DNA of 64,000 nt from Laspinema sp. D2d (GCF_025370755.1 NZ_JAMXFC010000008.1:62001-126000), one strand, 5' to 3'; numbered from the stretch's first letter, positions 18,326 to 27,810 are shown. Numbers and translations are program-made. The notes: generated by a model from the sequence alone, not told the origin.

Positions 18326-19095
18326 AATTCAACCCCGATTAGAGGCGCTCCAAGCTACAGAATTTGGCAAAGTGGAGCGGCTCTTGTGGTATTTTATCCC
18401 ATGCGGCGATCGCTGAACAGCCCCACCCCAAGCAGGAGCCATCCCACGCCAAATCCGGTCCCTCATGAAACTTTGACCTAAATAATTTTGGCCCGTAGCC
18501 TGGTAAATTTTCTCTAACATGGAAAAATGGATAGCAATAGGAGAGCCAATGCTATATTTGGGGACAGAAATATCTTAATCTAGGTAACAGGGATGCGATC
18601 GCCCTTTCACTAACCGGCGATCAAAGCCATTGATCGCTATCACGCTTCCGAACTTGAGTTGTGGACCTCTTATGCCAGTAATCGGGTAATATTGAGTTCA
18701 CCTTACCTGCTCCCAGCAATTTACCAATCCCCTGGGAATCGAGACCTGGAGTGCGGATATCCGTTTTTTTAACGGCAATTTCGCCCGATAAGCGAAAGAC
18801 ACCTAGACCCTGCTAGAGTAAATTCTCATGGGTGGCAGACATGGGTATGATGCGAATATTGTGGCCCCAATGCTCGTTTACGGCATTAGAGCGCTACTCA
18901 CGTCACGAATAACGTCCAAGATTTAAGCGATTTTGGGATATATTAAGGTTGCGATCCTAGCTAGTAGGGGGAAGCGGAGATCTCTATGCTCTGTCTGTTT
19001 TAGGTTAAGCGCACCATCTATTTAATTAATATCCACCCTTCCAGATCCCCCGTGAAAAAAATGTTAGAAATATTAGAGTAGTGCTATAAAATTTT
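18326..19095. other. Intergenic region upstream of the Trypco1-like gene
   Basis: About 770 bases without a supported gene. A 63-codon minus-strand frame at 18329-18520 was judged spurious. The region marks the left border of the AT-richer accessory stretch. No direct repeats or tRNA that would indicate an integration site were found. Confidence 0.5.
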
Positions 19096-19434
19096 ATGGA
19101 ATCTCCCACTAAAATAGTTCCAATACAACTTGCTGACGGAACAATAATCCGCCTTGAGGCTACTGTTTTTGGAAAATCTGTAGAAGAAACCCCTGTTGCT
19201 ATTGGCGAAGAAATAGAAACCGATGTTTCCTTTAAAATACCACTCAAAGAAGTAACGGATGCGATTGAAGGTATTGCCGGGGCTATCAAAAAAAGCTTGG
19301 ATAAAGTTAAACCGAGTAAAGCAAGCGTTGAATTTGCTTTAGAGTTTGGTTATGAGTCCGGAGAACTTACCGCTATGATAGTCAAAGGTACTGGTAAAGC
19401 AAACTTAAAGATTACTCTGGAGTGGAGTAACTAA
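19096..19434 (+). CDS. Trypsin-co-occurring domain protein (Trypco1/CU044_2847-like)
   Basis: 112 residues. The N-terminal strand pair KIVPIQLADGTIIRLEATVF, a central helix (ITDAIEGIAGAIKKSLDKVK-like, residues about 55-75) and the C-terminal strands VEFALEFGYESGELTAMIVK and KANLKITLEW reproduce the pattern of the small family named for its co-occurrence with trypsin-like proteases in predicted conflict systems (Trypco1; established by comparative genomics, recalled here). The next gene, 28 bases downstream in the same direction, is exactly such a protease, which strongly supports the assignment. The domain is thought to bind or regulate the protease or to act as a sensor; that part is unproven. 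No signal peptide, so it is cytoplasmic. Confidence 0.82.
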   Translation: MESPTKIVPIQLADGTIIRLEATVFGKSVEETPVAIGEEIETDVSFKIPLKEVTDAIEGIAGAIKKSLDKVKPSKASVEFALEFGYESGELTAMIVKGTGKANLKITLEWSN

Positions 19435-19462
19435 TAATTTAGGTAAAGAGTTGTAGTTACAG

Positions 19463-21148
19463 ATGGATGGTCAGCTATATGAACTTTTCCGAGAATGCAC
19501 AGTCCGGTTGAAAACACCTAGCGATTACGGTACCGGCTTTTGGGTAGCTCCTGGGCTAATCCTTACCTGTACTCATGTGGTCAAGGGGGCAGATATCAAT
19601 TTGATTCAAGTTTGCTGGCAAGAGGAAATTTACATTCCAGACAGAGTTGAGCCGTTGTCAGAACCTGATCTAGCGCTTCTGAGCTTGCCAATAGACCATC
19701 ATCCTTGTGTTTATTTGGATGAGGAAGTAAAACCCGGGCACAAACTTTACAGTTATGGTTACCCAGATCAAGACCGCGACGGTGCATCTATAACTGTTGA
19801 GTGTGAAGGCCCTTCTGATAAGGGGCAGTTACTTACGATTAAAGATGAAAACGTGCGGCCAGGGTTTAGTGGAGCACCTTTGCTAAATCAACACACTCTA
19901 AAGGTATGTGGAATTATAAAAAGTGGACGTAACGTACGCGTTACACCTGATATTTTACGAGGAGTGGGCGGACAAGCAATCCCAATAAGGGTTATTTTTC
20001 ATGAATGGCCCGAACTGCAAGATAAAAATCTGGATTTTCATGAGAGAGATAGGAGTTGGATAAGTTTTTTGTCAACGATTGAGGCACTTGATTCGGATTG
20101 GGAATCTTTAGATGCTACTGGCAAAAGAATTACCAACTACTTGAAAACATCTCTGTTTTTGTTAGGTGTTCTTTGTTCTTGGCTTATCCTAGGATTGTTT
20201 GCTAAAAATTCTTTCCCTTTTGAATTTGCTATTTCATTGCTGTTGTGTTCTCTTACTGGAAAAATTGGACAAGAGGTTAGACGCCAACAAAAACAGCTCA
20301 AACAATTAGAGTTATCCCCATTTTATTCTATTAAGGGAGAGGCCAAAAGGCTAAACAAGCTTGATTCGCGATATTGGCTTCTTATAAAGATTATAGATTT
20401 TGCTTCAGGAGGAGAAACTGATTCAATTAGTACCTCTCGACTTTTTTGGACAATCGAAGCCCTTGATGAGCAAAGAGCTATTATTTTAGAACTAAAAAAT
20501 GAACCTTCTAATACTTTAACTTTATTAAGCAACATTCAAAATTTTATACAACGTATTTTTTCTTCGATAAATCCTGGTAATAGGGAGTTAACAAAAACAA
20601 ATCTGGTATTAAATATGTTGATTCATAACTATGTTTTTGTAACGACACAATATTACATAGAAATTCACGAGATTTTCATTAATTTGACAATAACACTTAA
20701 AGAATACCCTTTGTTTATAGATTCATTTAATTTAACAATAGTTTTTTTGGGAGATCTATTCAAGGAAGTAAATAAAATTTTAGATTTAGCAATAGCTGAA
20801 TCCTTAGAAAAATTAGACCAAGAATTGATAAAAAATAAAAGAATAAAACTTTTATATAAAATCAGGATTTTGTTGCACTGGATTGCCAAAAATGATGAAT
20901 CAGTATTTTTTGAAAATAGTGATGGTGTGTTTAATGAAAAGCCCCAAATTTTAATTCAAGGTGGACCTATCAGATCTTGGATAAATAGGCGCACATATCA
21001 TTTTAACAGAGACTGTAAATTGTATCCAGAAAGAGTGAAATATGAAGAAAAGACCAAGATTATTTGTTATAACAGTCGTGAAGAAGCCGAGAAAGATAAT
21101 AGAAATCCATGCAAAATATGTATTAAATTAAATGTTAAGGCAGATTAG
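19463..21148 (+). CDS. Trypsin-like serine protease with two membrane helices and C-terminal Cys-rich domain
   Basis: 561 residues. Residues 10-180 are a trypsin-fold protease with an intact triad: H38 in LTCTHVV, D69 in EPDLALLSL and S136 in RPGFSGAPLL. There is no signal peptide, so the protease domain is probably cytoplasmic. Two hydrophobic helices (about 229-247 and 252-266) form a hairpin, followed by a basic helix (VRRQQKQLKQ) and a mostly helical region (300-480) of no recognised family. The last ~50 residues (RRTYHFNRDCKLYPERVKY to NPCKICI) hold H513, C518, C550 and C553 and resemble an Ada-type zinc-binding module. It follows the Trypco1-like gene by 28 bases. The second half is notably AT-rich. 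The protease assignment is firm; a role in defence is inferred from the pairing. Confidence 0.85.
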   Translation: MDGQLYELFRECTVRLKTPSDYGTGFWVAPGLILTCTHVVKGADINLIQVCWQEEIYIPDRVEPLSEPDLALLSLPIDHHPCVYLDEEVKPGHKLYSYGYPDQDRDGASITVECEGPSDKGQLLTIKDENVRPGFSGAPLLNQHTLKVCGIIKSGRNVRVTPDILRGVGGQAIPIRVIFHEWPELQDKNLDFHERDRSWISFLSTIEALDSDWESLDATGKRITNYLKTSLFLLGVLCSWLILGLFAKNSFPFEFAISLLLCSLTGKIGQEVRRQQKQLKQLELSPFYSIKGEAKRLNKLDSRYWLLIKIIDFASGGETDSISTSRLFWTIEALDEQRAIILELKNEPSNTLTLLSNIQNFIQRIFSSINPGNRELTKTNLVLNMLIHNYVFVTTQYYIEIHEIFINLTITLKEYPLFIDSFNLTIVFLGDLFKEVNKILDLAIAESLEKLDQELIKNKRIKLLYKIRILLHWIAKNDESVFFENSDGVFNEKPQILIQGGPIRSWINRRTYHFNRDCKLYPERVKYEEKTKIICYNSREEAEKDNRNPCKICIKLNVKAD

Positions 21149-21416
21149 GCTTAACTATCTGGAATAAATATTTGGTAAAAATATTCAATCAAAATACTAA
21201 AAATAAATTTTATTTATTGCAGCTAGGAAAAAAGCTTAATTTACAACTAAAATAGTAATAAATTAAGGATATTTTTATCTAAGAAAAAAATAATTTCGGA
21301 GTTTGACAATTGATTTTACTCAACCCCATCATCTCAAATTCTATAAAATTTCAATTAAGAGCTGCCCATCAAAATAAATTTTAAACCTGTAAAACTACAC
21401 CTAAAATAGTTGACTT

Positions 21417-21848
21417 ATGGAAGAACTGTTAGAACTCAAAGAAAAGCTCCTCAAAGGTGATATTCAAGGGTCTTTAGCACTGGTTGAAGAATTGACAGAA
21501 ATAGGACGTAAAGACATCATCAAGAATATTCGCAGTTATGCGGTGATTTTACTGATCCATTTGATTAAGCAGCAAGTAGAAAAACGGTCTACTCGGTCTT
21601 GGGATGTCTCGATTCGTAATTGGATTTTAGAAATAAAAGAAGAAAATAAGCGACCAAAATCAGCCGGATTTTACCTTTCCCTAGACAAATTACAGGAAGT
21701 TTTAGAAACTGCGTATCAACAAGCGTTTAATACAGCGTCCTTAGAAGTGGAAGAAGGGCGTTACGACGTCGGGGAGTTGGAAGAGAAACTAAATCAAGCA
21801 GAAATTATCGATCGCGCCTTGGGTTTAATTACAGCCGAATCAGAATAA
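21417..21848 (+). CDS. DUF29 family protein, copy 1
   Basis: 143 residues, first of a tandem pair. The region from 16 to 75 (SLALVEELTEIGRKDIIKNI, RSYAVILLIHLIKQQVEKRS, TRSWDVSIRN) is the DUF29 core, a small helical family greatly expanded in cyanobacteria and of unknown function. The C-terminus EIIDRALGLITAESE is shared with copy 2. The leader TTGACTT before the ATG is also shared with copy 2, so the duplicated unit includes upstream sequence. It lies 268 AT-rich bases after the protease gene and may or may not be cotranscribed with it. Confidence 0.8.
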   Translation: MEELLELKEKLLKGDIQGSLALVEELTEIGRKDIIKNIRSYAVILLIHLIKQQVEKRSTRSWDVSIRNWILEIKEENKRPKSAGFYLSLDKLQEVLETAYQQAFNTASLEVEEGRYDVGELEEKLNQAEIIDRALGLITAESE

Positions 21849-21949
21849 GGGGGGCAATCTACTAGATTTTGCTCGGGGTTTGGACCCGGCGATCGCCCCC
21901 TGGGATAAACCGGCATCACTTGACGCTAAACTTTCTCTGATGTTGACTT

Positions 21950-22381
21950 ATGGAAGAACTGTTAGAACTCAAAGAAAAACTCCTCAAAGGCGATATTCAA
22001 GGGTCTTTAGAACTGGTTGAAGAATTGACAGAAATGGGACGGAAAGACATCATCAAAACCATTCGCAGTTATGCGGTGATTTTACTGCTCCATCTGATTA
22101 AGCAACAAGTAGAAAATCGGTCTACTCGGTCTTGGGATGTGTCAATTCGTAATTCAGTTCGGGAAATTCAGTGGGAAAATAAGCGCCGGAAAGCTGGGGG
22201 TTATTACTTGAATCGGGAAGAGTTACTGGAAACAGTAGAAGAAGCCTATACCAATGCCCTTGATGAAGCGTCCTTAGAAGTGGAAGAGGGGCGTTATGAG
22301 GTGCGGGAGTTGGCTGAGAAAGTAAATCGAGTCGAAATTATCGATCGCGCTTTAGGTTTAATTACAGCAGAATCAGAATAA
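21950..22381 (+). CDS. DUF29 family protein, copy 2
   Basis: 143 residues, same length as copy 1. The first 30 residues differ from copy 1 at two positions (A21E and I29M). Divergence concentrates at 68-120 (REIQWENKRRKAGGYYLN versus LEIKEENKRPKSAGFYLS). Both frames are intact, so neither copy is decaying, and the pattern suggests duplication followed by partial divergence of the central segment. No enzymatic motif is visible. Confidence 0.8.
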   Translation: MEELLELKEKLLKGDIQGSLELVEELTEMGRKDIIKTIRSYAVILLLHLIKQQVENRSTRSWDVSIRNSVREIQWENKRRKAGGYYLNREELLETVEEAYTNALDEASLEVEEGRYEVRELAEKVNRVEIIDRALGLITAESE

Positions 22382-23050
22382 GGGGGCCAATCTACCGAAT
22401 TTTTATGTACCCCTGCATACTCGGGAGCACTCTCCCCTGAATTCTGTACTCAATAACTCAACCCCCTCCCAATCACGCTCATCTGACGCGGTAGAAACTA
22501 TTCGGGATTGAACAAAACTCAGCAGAACAATTCGCCGATCGCCCAATGGCTGACCCTGAAATCAGGTGTTCAGGTTCTATCGCTACATCTGTGTCTACAA
22601 AAACTTTTCTTTAAACCAAAAAACCCGCTGAAGGGGGGATCAAGATTAGCCCCAATTGGAGCCCGATCAAGAGATCCATTGCTGATGCTTTGAGGATCAA
22701 AGACGGGGGGTTTGCGAGTCCGGGAGTAAGCACTTTTACTCTGGGGTATGAAAATACAGTTTAGAGATTGACACCACTGGGACTGCGCGATAACCTGACC
22801 ATAAGTACAAGGCTGATCCTCAAGAATTCTTGGAACAAAACTTATTACCATCTGGCACTCATTAAGCCTACAATGACAATATGAATAAATTATTTAATTT
22901 TTTGGGCAGTCCCCCATATTATGGCTTGAGGCAGAATAGGTCTGAGCGTTAAAATTTTATATAATTCTGCTGATCCTAAGCCAGCCCTAAACCACGTCCC
23001 AATACAAAACCGTTGAGAAAGCCAAGCCTTTCACAAAAATCGAGGGAGCA
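22382..23050. other. Intergenic region between DUF29 pair and pentapeptide-repeat gene
   Basis: About 670 bases. The left half is HIP1-poor and GC-mixed, the right half AT-rich and probably promoter-bearing for the pentapeptide gene. No supported gene, terminator or repeat was recognised. Confidence 0.45.
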
Positions 23051-23965
23051 ATGAATCGGATGAACGTTAGCGAACTACTTGAACAGTATGAAATGGGTCA
23101 GAGGGATTTTTCTGGGGTGGACCTGAGTGGAGCCGATCTCAGCCGAACCAACCTAGCCGGTATAAATCTCAGTCATTCAGTGTTGCGGGGAACGAATTTA
23201 AGTCGCGCAAATTTGACTAAAGCGGACTTTAGTAAGGCGGCATTGCAATGGGCGAATCTGAGCTATGCAAAGATGGAAAACGCTAAATTGATGGATGCAG
23301 ATCTAACCAAAGCGGCGCTCTCCGGTGCAGTTTTAGTCAAAGCAAAATTACCTAGAGCCAAACTCAGCGCGGCGAATCTCAATAGTACAAACCTGCGAAG
23401 TGCCAACCTACGAAGTGCAAATTTGACAGGTGCAAATCTGGAATGGGTAAATCTGCGCGCGGCTAACCTGACGGGTGCCAACCTCAGTTGGGCTATCCTA
23501 AATTGGGCCAGACTCAGCGGTGCAATGCTCTATGGTGCCAATTTAAACGGCATTACCCTAGAGGGGGCCTATTTAAACGGGGTAGACCTGAATGGGGTCA
23601 ATCTCAATGGCATCAATCTCAAGCAAGCTAAATTGAGTAACTCTAATTTAGAGGGGGCGAGCTTGATTGCTGCTAATCTCTCGGATGCCACAATGCGATC
23701 GGCGAGTTTAATGGGGGCGGACCTGAGTGGAGCCAATTTAACGGGAGCTTCTCTCCAGAAAGCTAACTTAAATTGGGCCTCTTTAAATCGGGCTGAGTTG
23801 GTGGAAGCGGACCTGAGTAATGCCACGTTGGTGGGAACGAATGTCGAGGGGGCGAATTTTGCCGATGCAGTTTTACCCGAACTAACGAGGCGCTACTTTT
23901 ATTTAACTACTGGCGGCAGTTCGAGCTATCAATCTGAGCGAGTCGTGAGCGCTCCGATGAGTTAA
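23051..23965 (+). CDS. Pentapeptide-repeat protein
   Basis: 304 residues. From about residue 19 to 275 the sequence is an unbroken series of A(D/N)LXX-type pentapeptides (GVDLSGADLSRTNLAGINLS and onward), predicting a right-handed quadrilateral beta-helix of about 50 coils. The N-terminus MNVSELLEQYEMGQRDF is a cap common to cyanobacterial members. There is no signal peptide or transmembrane segment, so it is likely cytoplasmic. GAGGGAG before the ATG at 23051 is the ribosome binding site; ATG 23060 (MNVSEL) is an alternative. Functions in the family vary (gyrase mimicry, scaffolding) and cannot be chosen here. Confidence 0.9.
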   Translation: MNRMNVSELLEQYEMGQRDFSGVDLSGADLSRTNLAGINLSHSVLRGTNLSRANLTKADFSKAALQWANLSYAKMENAKLMDADLTKAALSGAVLVKAKLPRAKLSAANLNSTNLRSANLRSANLTGANLEWVNLRAANLTGANLSWAILNWARLSGAMLYGANLNGITLEGAYLNGVDLNGVNLNGINLKQAKLSNSNLEGASLIAANLSDATMRSASLMGADLSGANLTGASLQKANLNWASLNRAELVEADLSNATLVGTNVEGANFADAVLPELTRRYFYLTTGGSSSYQSERVVSAPMS

Positions 23966-24462
23966 CTTTGATGAGGTTCAGGAGCAAGCAAGCGCCGGTG
24001 ATGACTGCGCTTGCTGCTACCGGATTGAGCAACTCTTTCTCCGGTCACTGAGTAGCCTGTAGTGGCTTGTGAAGAGCAAAATGAGGGCTATTCCCTAGAT
24101 TTTTGGATGCTAGGAAATAGAGTTTATACCCGGTAAGGGCAATCTAAAAATTAAAATATCCTTATATATATAGACCTCTGGTAAAAAACTGGATTGCTCC
24201 TCCCAACCGATCGCGGTTTTGAAGGGGGGCTTCAGAGAATTTTGCCAAAAGTCTAATCAATGGCTTGGGGATTGTAGGGAGCGATCGCACCGAACTTGAG
24301 TCCCCTGCGCTCGCCACACCAGGACCGATCGCCGATGGGTCATCCCCCAGATTAGGGGTGAAATTGCTGGGTAGGGTTGTCAGAGATTTTTGAGATCGCC
24401 AGAATAAATGCGATAAAATCCTTGAACAATGAAAAACTCTTAAACTACCTGCGATTTACCCA
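23966..24462. other. Intergenic region, ~0.5 kb
   Basis: Holds an AT-repeat TATATATATAG at about 24164-24174, several HIP1 sites, and no supported gene. It probably contains the promoter for the membrane protein gene that follows. Confidence 0.45.
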
Positions 24463-25257
24463 ATGGGGATGCAACGCTCGCTTTTTCTTCTTGGACTCTG
24501 CCTGGTTGTGGCTTTGGGGGCAGTATGGGGTTGGGTGCTAGTCGGACTCGACTCTGTAACCTGGAAACTAGCGTTATCGATACCGGCTGGATTGGTCCTG
24601 TTTTGGCCGATCGCCCAGCATATTGCCAACAGTTCATCACTATCCGTAGGAACTAGACGGGAATGCGTGATTGAATTAACCCTCAAGTTCCTGGCTAAAA
24701 CTATCATGGGAGTCAGTGCTGTAACTGGGGTGGGAGCATTGCTACTCGCCGGGTTTTGGGCCATTACTAGGCGGGGGGCGATGGCTAAAGAAACTGCCCT
24801 GTTCGGGGTCCAGTCGTTCGGGGTTGCCCTCGCTGCTTTGCTGATGGCGATCGCCTGTCATTATCTCTTTCGCTTCCTTCTCAAAAAGTTAGGGGCCGTC
24901 CAACTGGATATTCTCTATTTAGCTGGGGCCGGGGCTACGGTTCTAGCCGGGGGTGGACTGATCGCTGCTCAAACCTGGATAGGCATCCTAGAGGAACCCG
25001 CTCTCTCCCACCGAATTGCCAATTCTGCCTGGATTGCAGTGGTGGGAGTTGGCTATGCCTGGGTACAAATTCTAGCGGCTACCCCCAATGAGAAAAAAGT
25101 CGTCGTTCCTGATGCCTTCATGACAGCTTTCGTGGTAGTCTGTGGGTCCGTTTTATTTTGGGCGATCGGCAAAGCAGCCTTTCCCGTGGCGATCGGGTTA
25201 CTGGCTTGGGTGGGCGCTTTAATCTTGGATAAAGACCAGAAAAAACGAAAATTTTAG
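24463..25257 (+). CDS. Multi-pass membrane protein, unknown function
   Basis: 264 residues with about seven predicted membrane helices: around 5-27, 33-52, 78-98, 112-134, 146-167, 183-202 and 215-250. Soluble segments are short and the C-terminus (KDQKKRKF) is basic and probably cytoplasmic. No transporter or enzyme motif was recognised. ATG 24463 and ATG 24469 are both possible starts; neither has a clear ribosome binding site. GC content and HIP1 density match the core genome. Confidence 0.7.
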   Translation: MGMQRSLFLLGLCLVVALGAVWGWVLVGLDSVTWKLALSIPAGLVLFWPIAQHIANSSSLSVGTRRECVIELTLKFLAKTIMGVSAVTGVGALLLAGFWAITRRGAMAKETALFGVQSFGVALAALLMAIACHYLFRFLLKKLGAVQLDILYLAGAGATVLAGGGLIAAQTWIGILEEPALSHRIANSAWIAVVGVGYAWVQILAATPNEKKVVVPDAFMTAFVVVCGSVLFWAIGKAAFPVAIGLLAWVGALILDKDQKKRKF

Positions 25258-25575
25258 ATGAGTCATCCCCCTTAAATATGAAGATAAGACATTGCAGATC
25301 CTCATCCTCTCAGGCGCGGAACTTTGACTTTGATTTCATTACACCTCGGGCAAAATTCCTCTAAACCCACCCGCACCAACCCCCCCTTGATCCGGACAGG
25401 AGTTAGAGTTTGCATGAGGTTAGAAACCGGGTTTCTTGACAAACTTTTTGCTCATCAGCCACGAATGAGGAACAGAAACCAGGTCTCTGGTCCTATGGAT
25501 TTAATCCTGAACCCTGCCTTAGAAAATTTTTAACTTTTTTCTCAACCGACGAAACGTAATCCCTTAAAACCTTTG
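25258..25575. other. Intergenic region upstream of thrB
   Basis: About 320 bases holding the GAAACC/GGTTTC palindrome at 25422-25436 and a diverged second half-copy (CAGAAACCAGGTCTCTGG) near 25475. No gene supported. Confidence 0.5.
25422..25436. repeat. GAAACCGGGTTTC-type interspersed palindrome
   Basis: AGAAACC-G-GGTTTCT, a second member of the repeat seen at 9350-9364. It is intergenic and lacks a T-run. Confidence 0.6.
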
Positions 25576-26565
25576 ATGTCTTCTACCCAATCCACCGTTA
25601 CCGTTACCGTTCCGGCCACCACTGCTAACCTTGGGCCGGGTTTTGACTGTTTTGGGGCTGCATTGACCCTGTACAATCACTTTAAGTTTTCGCCGATCGC
25701 CCTCAATCCATCCACACCGGCTCAAAAACCGCTTCAGATTCTCGTCAAGGGATTAGAAGCCGATCGCGTGATTGCTGATGAGACCAATCTGGTCTATAAA
25801 GCTTTTGCTAAATTCTACGCCCATCTCGGCCAATCTCCACCGCCGGTTACAATCGAGATAGAACTGGGCGTTCCCCTCGCGCGAGGACTGGGAAGTTCCG
25901 CAACGGCGATCGCCGGGGGATTGATGGGAGCCAATCACCTTGCCGGAAAACCCCTGACGCTACTGCAACTGGTGGATCTGGCGATTGACATGGAAAAGCA
26001 TCCCGATAACGTCGTTCCAGCCTTACTCGGGGGATGTCGTCTGGCGGCATCGATCCCGGAAGAGTTAGCAACGGATGGACCTGGTTGGGAAATCTGTGAC
26101 GTGTCCTGGCATTCAGAAATTGTCCCGGTAGTGGCAATTCCGGATTTTGAGTTAGCCACAGAAACCGCGCGACAAGTGCTGCCAACCCACTACACCCGGG
26201 CGGATGCGATTTATAATACCGCCCATTTGGGGTTACTCCTGCGGGGATTGGCTACGAACAATGGTCAATGGTTGCGCGTTGCCATGAGCGATCGCCTCCA
26301 TCAGCCCTATCGCAAGAGTTTGATTCCCGGTTATGATGCGGTTCATGCAGCGGCTTTAAATGCGGGAGCCTACGGGTTGACCATTAGTGGTGCGGGTCCA
26401 ACCCTGTTGGCGTTATGTTCTCCAGGGCAGTCGGCAGATGTGGCGATCGCAATGGTGGAAGCATGGCAGCAAGCCGGAATTCACTCCCAGGCACAATCTG
26501 TACAACTGGATATCCGAGGCTCGGTGAGTGTGGAAGCGAAATCTTCCTTGTCCCCAACCCGTTAA
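25576..26565 (+). CDS. thrB: Homoserine kinase
   Basis: A 329-residue GHMP-family kinase that phosphorylates homoserine, the committed step to threonine. The N-terminal [20 protein letters not shown] is the family start. The ATP-binding motif [16 protein letters not shown] and the C-terminal glycine-rich loop [13 protein letters not shown] are intact. A TTG at 25573 could add one residue; the ATG at 25576 is preferred. The gene is convergent with metX, which uses homoserine for the competing methionine branch, so the two users of homoserine sit side by side. Length is close to the family norm with a slightly longer insert near residue 40. Confidence 0.96.
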   Translation: MSSTQSTVTVTVPATTANLGPGFDCFGAALTLYNHFKFSPIALNPSTPAQKPLQILVKGLEADRVIADETNLVYKAFAKFYAHLGQSPPPVTIEIELGVPLARGLGSSATAIAGGLMGANHLAGKPLTLLQLVDLAIDMEKHPDNVVPALLGGCRLAASIPEELATDGPGWEICDVSWHSEIVPVVAIPDFELATETARQVLPTHYTRADAIYNTAHLGLLLRGLATNNGQWLRVAMSDRLHQPYRKSLIPGYDAVHAAALNAGAYGLTISGAGPTLLALCSPGQSADVAIAMVEAWQQAGIHSQAQSVQLDIRGSVSVEAKSSLSPTR

Positions 26566-26597
26566 CTTTTCTACCTCCGGGTAAGGGCTTTGTCGGT

Positions 26598-26684
26598 GGT
26601 AATTTTCCTCTAGTTGCGCCACAGGAGGCAGAACCTCCAACGGCGCGTGACTTAAGTTGAGCTTTCGTCACGAGGAAAATTACC
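26598..26684. repeat. Structured inverted-repeat element between convergent thrB and metX
   Basis: The outer arms GGTAATTTTCCTC (26598-26610) and GAGGAAAATTACC (26672-26684) are perfectly complementary. Inside are two further hairpins. One is GCGCC-aca-GGAGG paired with CCTCC-aac-GGCGC, and the other is CGTGAC paired with GTCACG. The whole can fold as a three-way junction. It may serve as a bidirectional terminator or be a dispersed MITE-like repeat. The inner GGAGGcagaaCCTCC resembles cyanobacterial REP-type hairpins. Confidence 0.65.
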
Positions 26685-26700
26685 CCAGTGCCGGTTCTGG

Positions 26701-27810
26701 CTAATTATCCACGCGCCAAATTCGGGACAGATGAGAGCGATCGCGATTGGCGGCATTCCAGTCCAGGGACTTGCGGAAATTCACCACCATTGCATTCAAG
26801 TCTTCCATATCAATTAAAAAAGCATCGTGACCGTGGGGAGAGTTCAACCAACCCAGTTGAGCATTGGGAATCAACTGCGCTAACTTCTCTTGTTCCACCG
26901 GAGGATAAAGTACATCCGAGTCGATCGCCACCACGAGAGTCGGTTGCTGGATACTGGCGAGCACCGAATCATAATCCCCAATTCCACGAGACACATCGTG
27001 ACTATCCATCGCGTAAGTCAGGGTGATATAACTATTCGCATCAAAGCGATTCACCAGTTTTTGACCTTGATGGTGGAGATAGTTTACGATTTCCCAATTG
27101 CCATCCGCACTTTTGTTGCGCCCAAATTTTTGCTCTAAACTGGCCCAACTGCGATAAGAACACATTGCCATCATCCGTGCAGCAGACAATCCAGCGGCGG
27201 GAGGTTGTTCAATGGTGTAATAGCCACCGCGCCAGTAAGGGTCCGCATAAATGGCTTGGCGTTGGGCTTCGCTGAGTCCAATACACCAGGGGGAATGTCT
27301 TCCCGAGGCGGCAAAGGTGGCGATCGCCTCGACTTTTTCCGGATACATTACCCCCCATTCGAGGACCTGCATCCCCCCTAATGACCCCCCGATCACCAGC
27401 TTCACTTTGGCAACTTCCAATTCATCCAGCAAGGCCGCTTGGACTCGCACCATATCCCGAATCGTAATCCGAGGGAAATCGGGACCGTAGGGACAGCCGG
27501 TTTCTGGATTGACCGAGGTAGGTCCAGTGGTGCCGTAACAACTGCCCAGGACGTTGCTACAAATCATAAAATCTTTTTCCGTATCCAGGGCTTTTCCCGG
27601 TCCAAACAACGGGTCCCACCACTGATCCGCATCGGCCCATCCGGTTAACGCATGGCAGATAACCACGGCATTATCTCGTTCAGGGTTGAGCTTCCCCCAG
27701 GTGCGATAGGCAACTTGCACCCCGATCAAAACCTGTCCAGATTCTAGGATAACGGGTTGTTTAAGCTCACAAAACTGGGTTTCAGGGGAAATATATCGGG
27801 TCTCATTCAT
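26701..27810 (-). CDS. metX: Homoserine O-acetyltransferase
   Basis: 369 residues, alpha/beta-hydrolase fold. It transfers acetyl from acetyl-CoA to homoserine, opening direct-sulfhydrylation methionine synthesis. The nucleophile elbow is GGSLGGMQ (S143), the acid lies in VVAIDSDVLYPP and the base is H328 in SPHGHDAF. The substrate region CHALTGWADADQWW and NVLGSCYGTTGPTS are family hallmarks. MetX enzymes of this sequence type can use succinyl-CoA in some lineages, so the acyl donor is inferred. It lies 367 bases downstream of metY on the same strand, and together they convert homoserine to homocysteine. Confidence 0.95.
   Translation of the reverse strand: MNETRYISPETQFCELKQPVILESGQVLIGVQVAYRTWGKLNPERDNAVVICHALTGWADADQWWDPLFGPGKALDTEKDFMICSNVLGSCYGTTGPTSVNPETGCPYGPDFPRITIRDMVRVQAALLDELEVAKVKLVIGGSLGGMQVLEWGVMYPEKVEAIATFAASGRHSPWCIGLSEAQRQAIYADPYWRGGYYTIEQPPAAGLSAARMMAMCSYRSWASLEQKFGRNKSADGNWEIVNYLHHQGQKLVNRFDANSYITLTYAMDSHDVSRGIGDYDSVLASIQQPTLVVAIDSDVLYPPVEQEKLAQLIPNAQLGWLNSPHGHDAFLIDMEDLNAMVVNFRKSLDWNAANRDRSHLSRIWRVDN

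Noticed and set aside
18329-18520. 63-codon minus-strand frame just upstream of the DUF309 gene
   Set aside because: Composition after the first 25 residues is not protein-like (HGIKYHKSRSTLPNS), no ribosome binding site, and no family recognised. It may simply be leader sequence of the DUF309 transcript.
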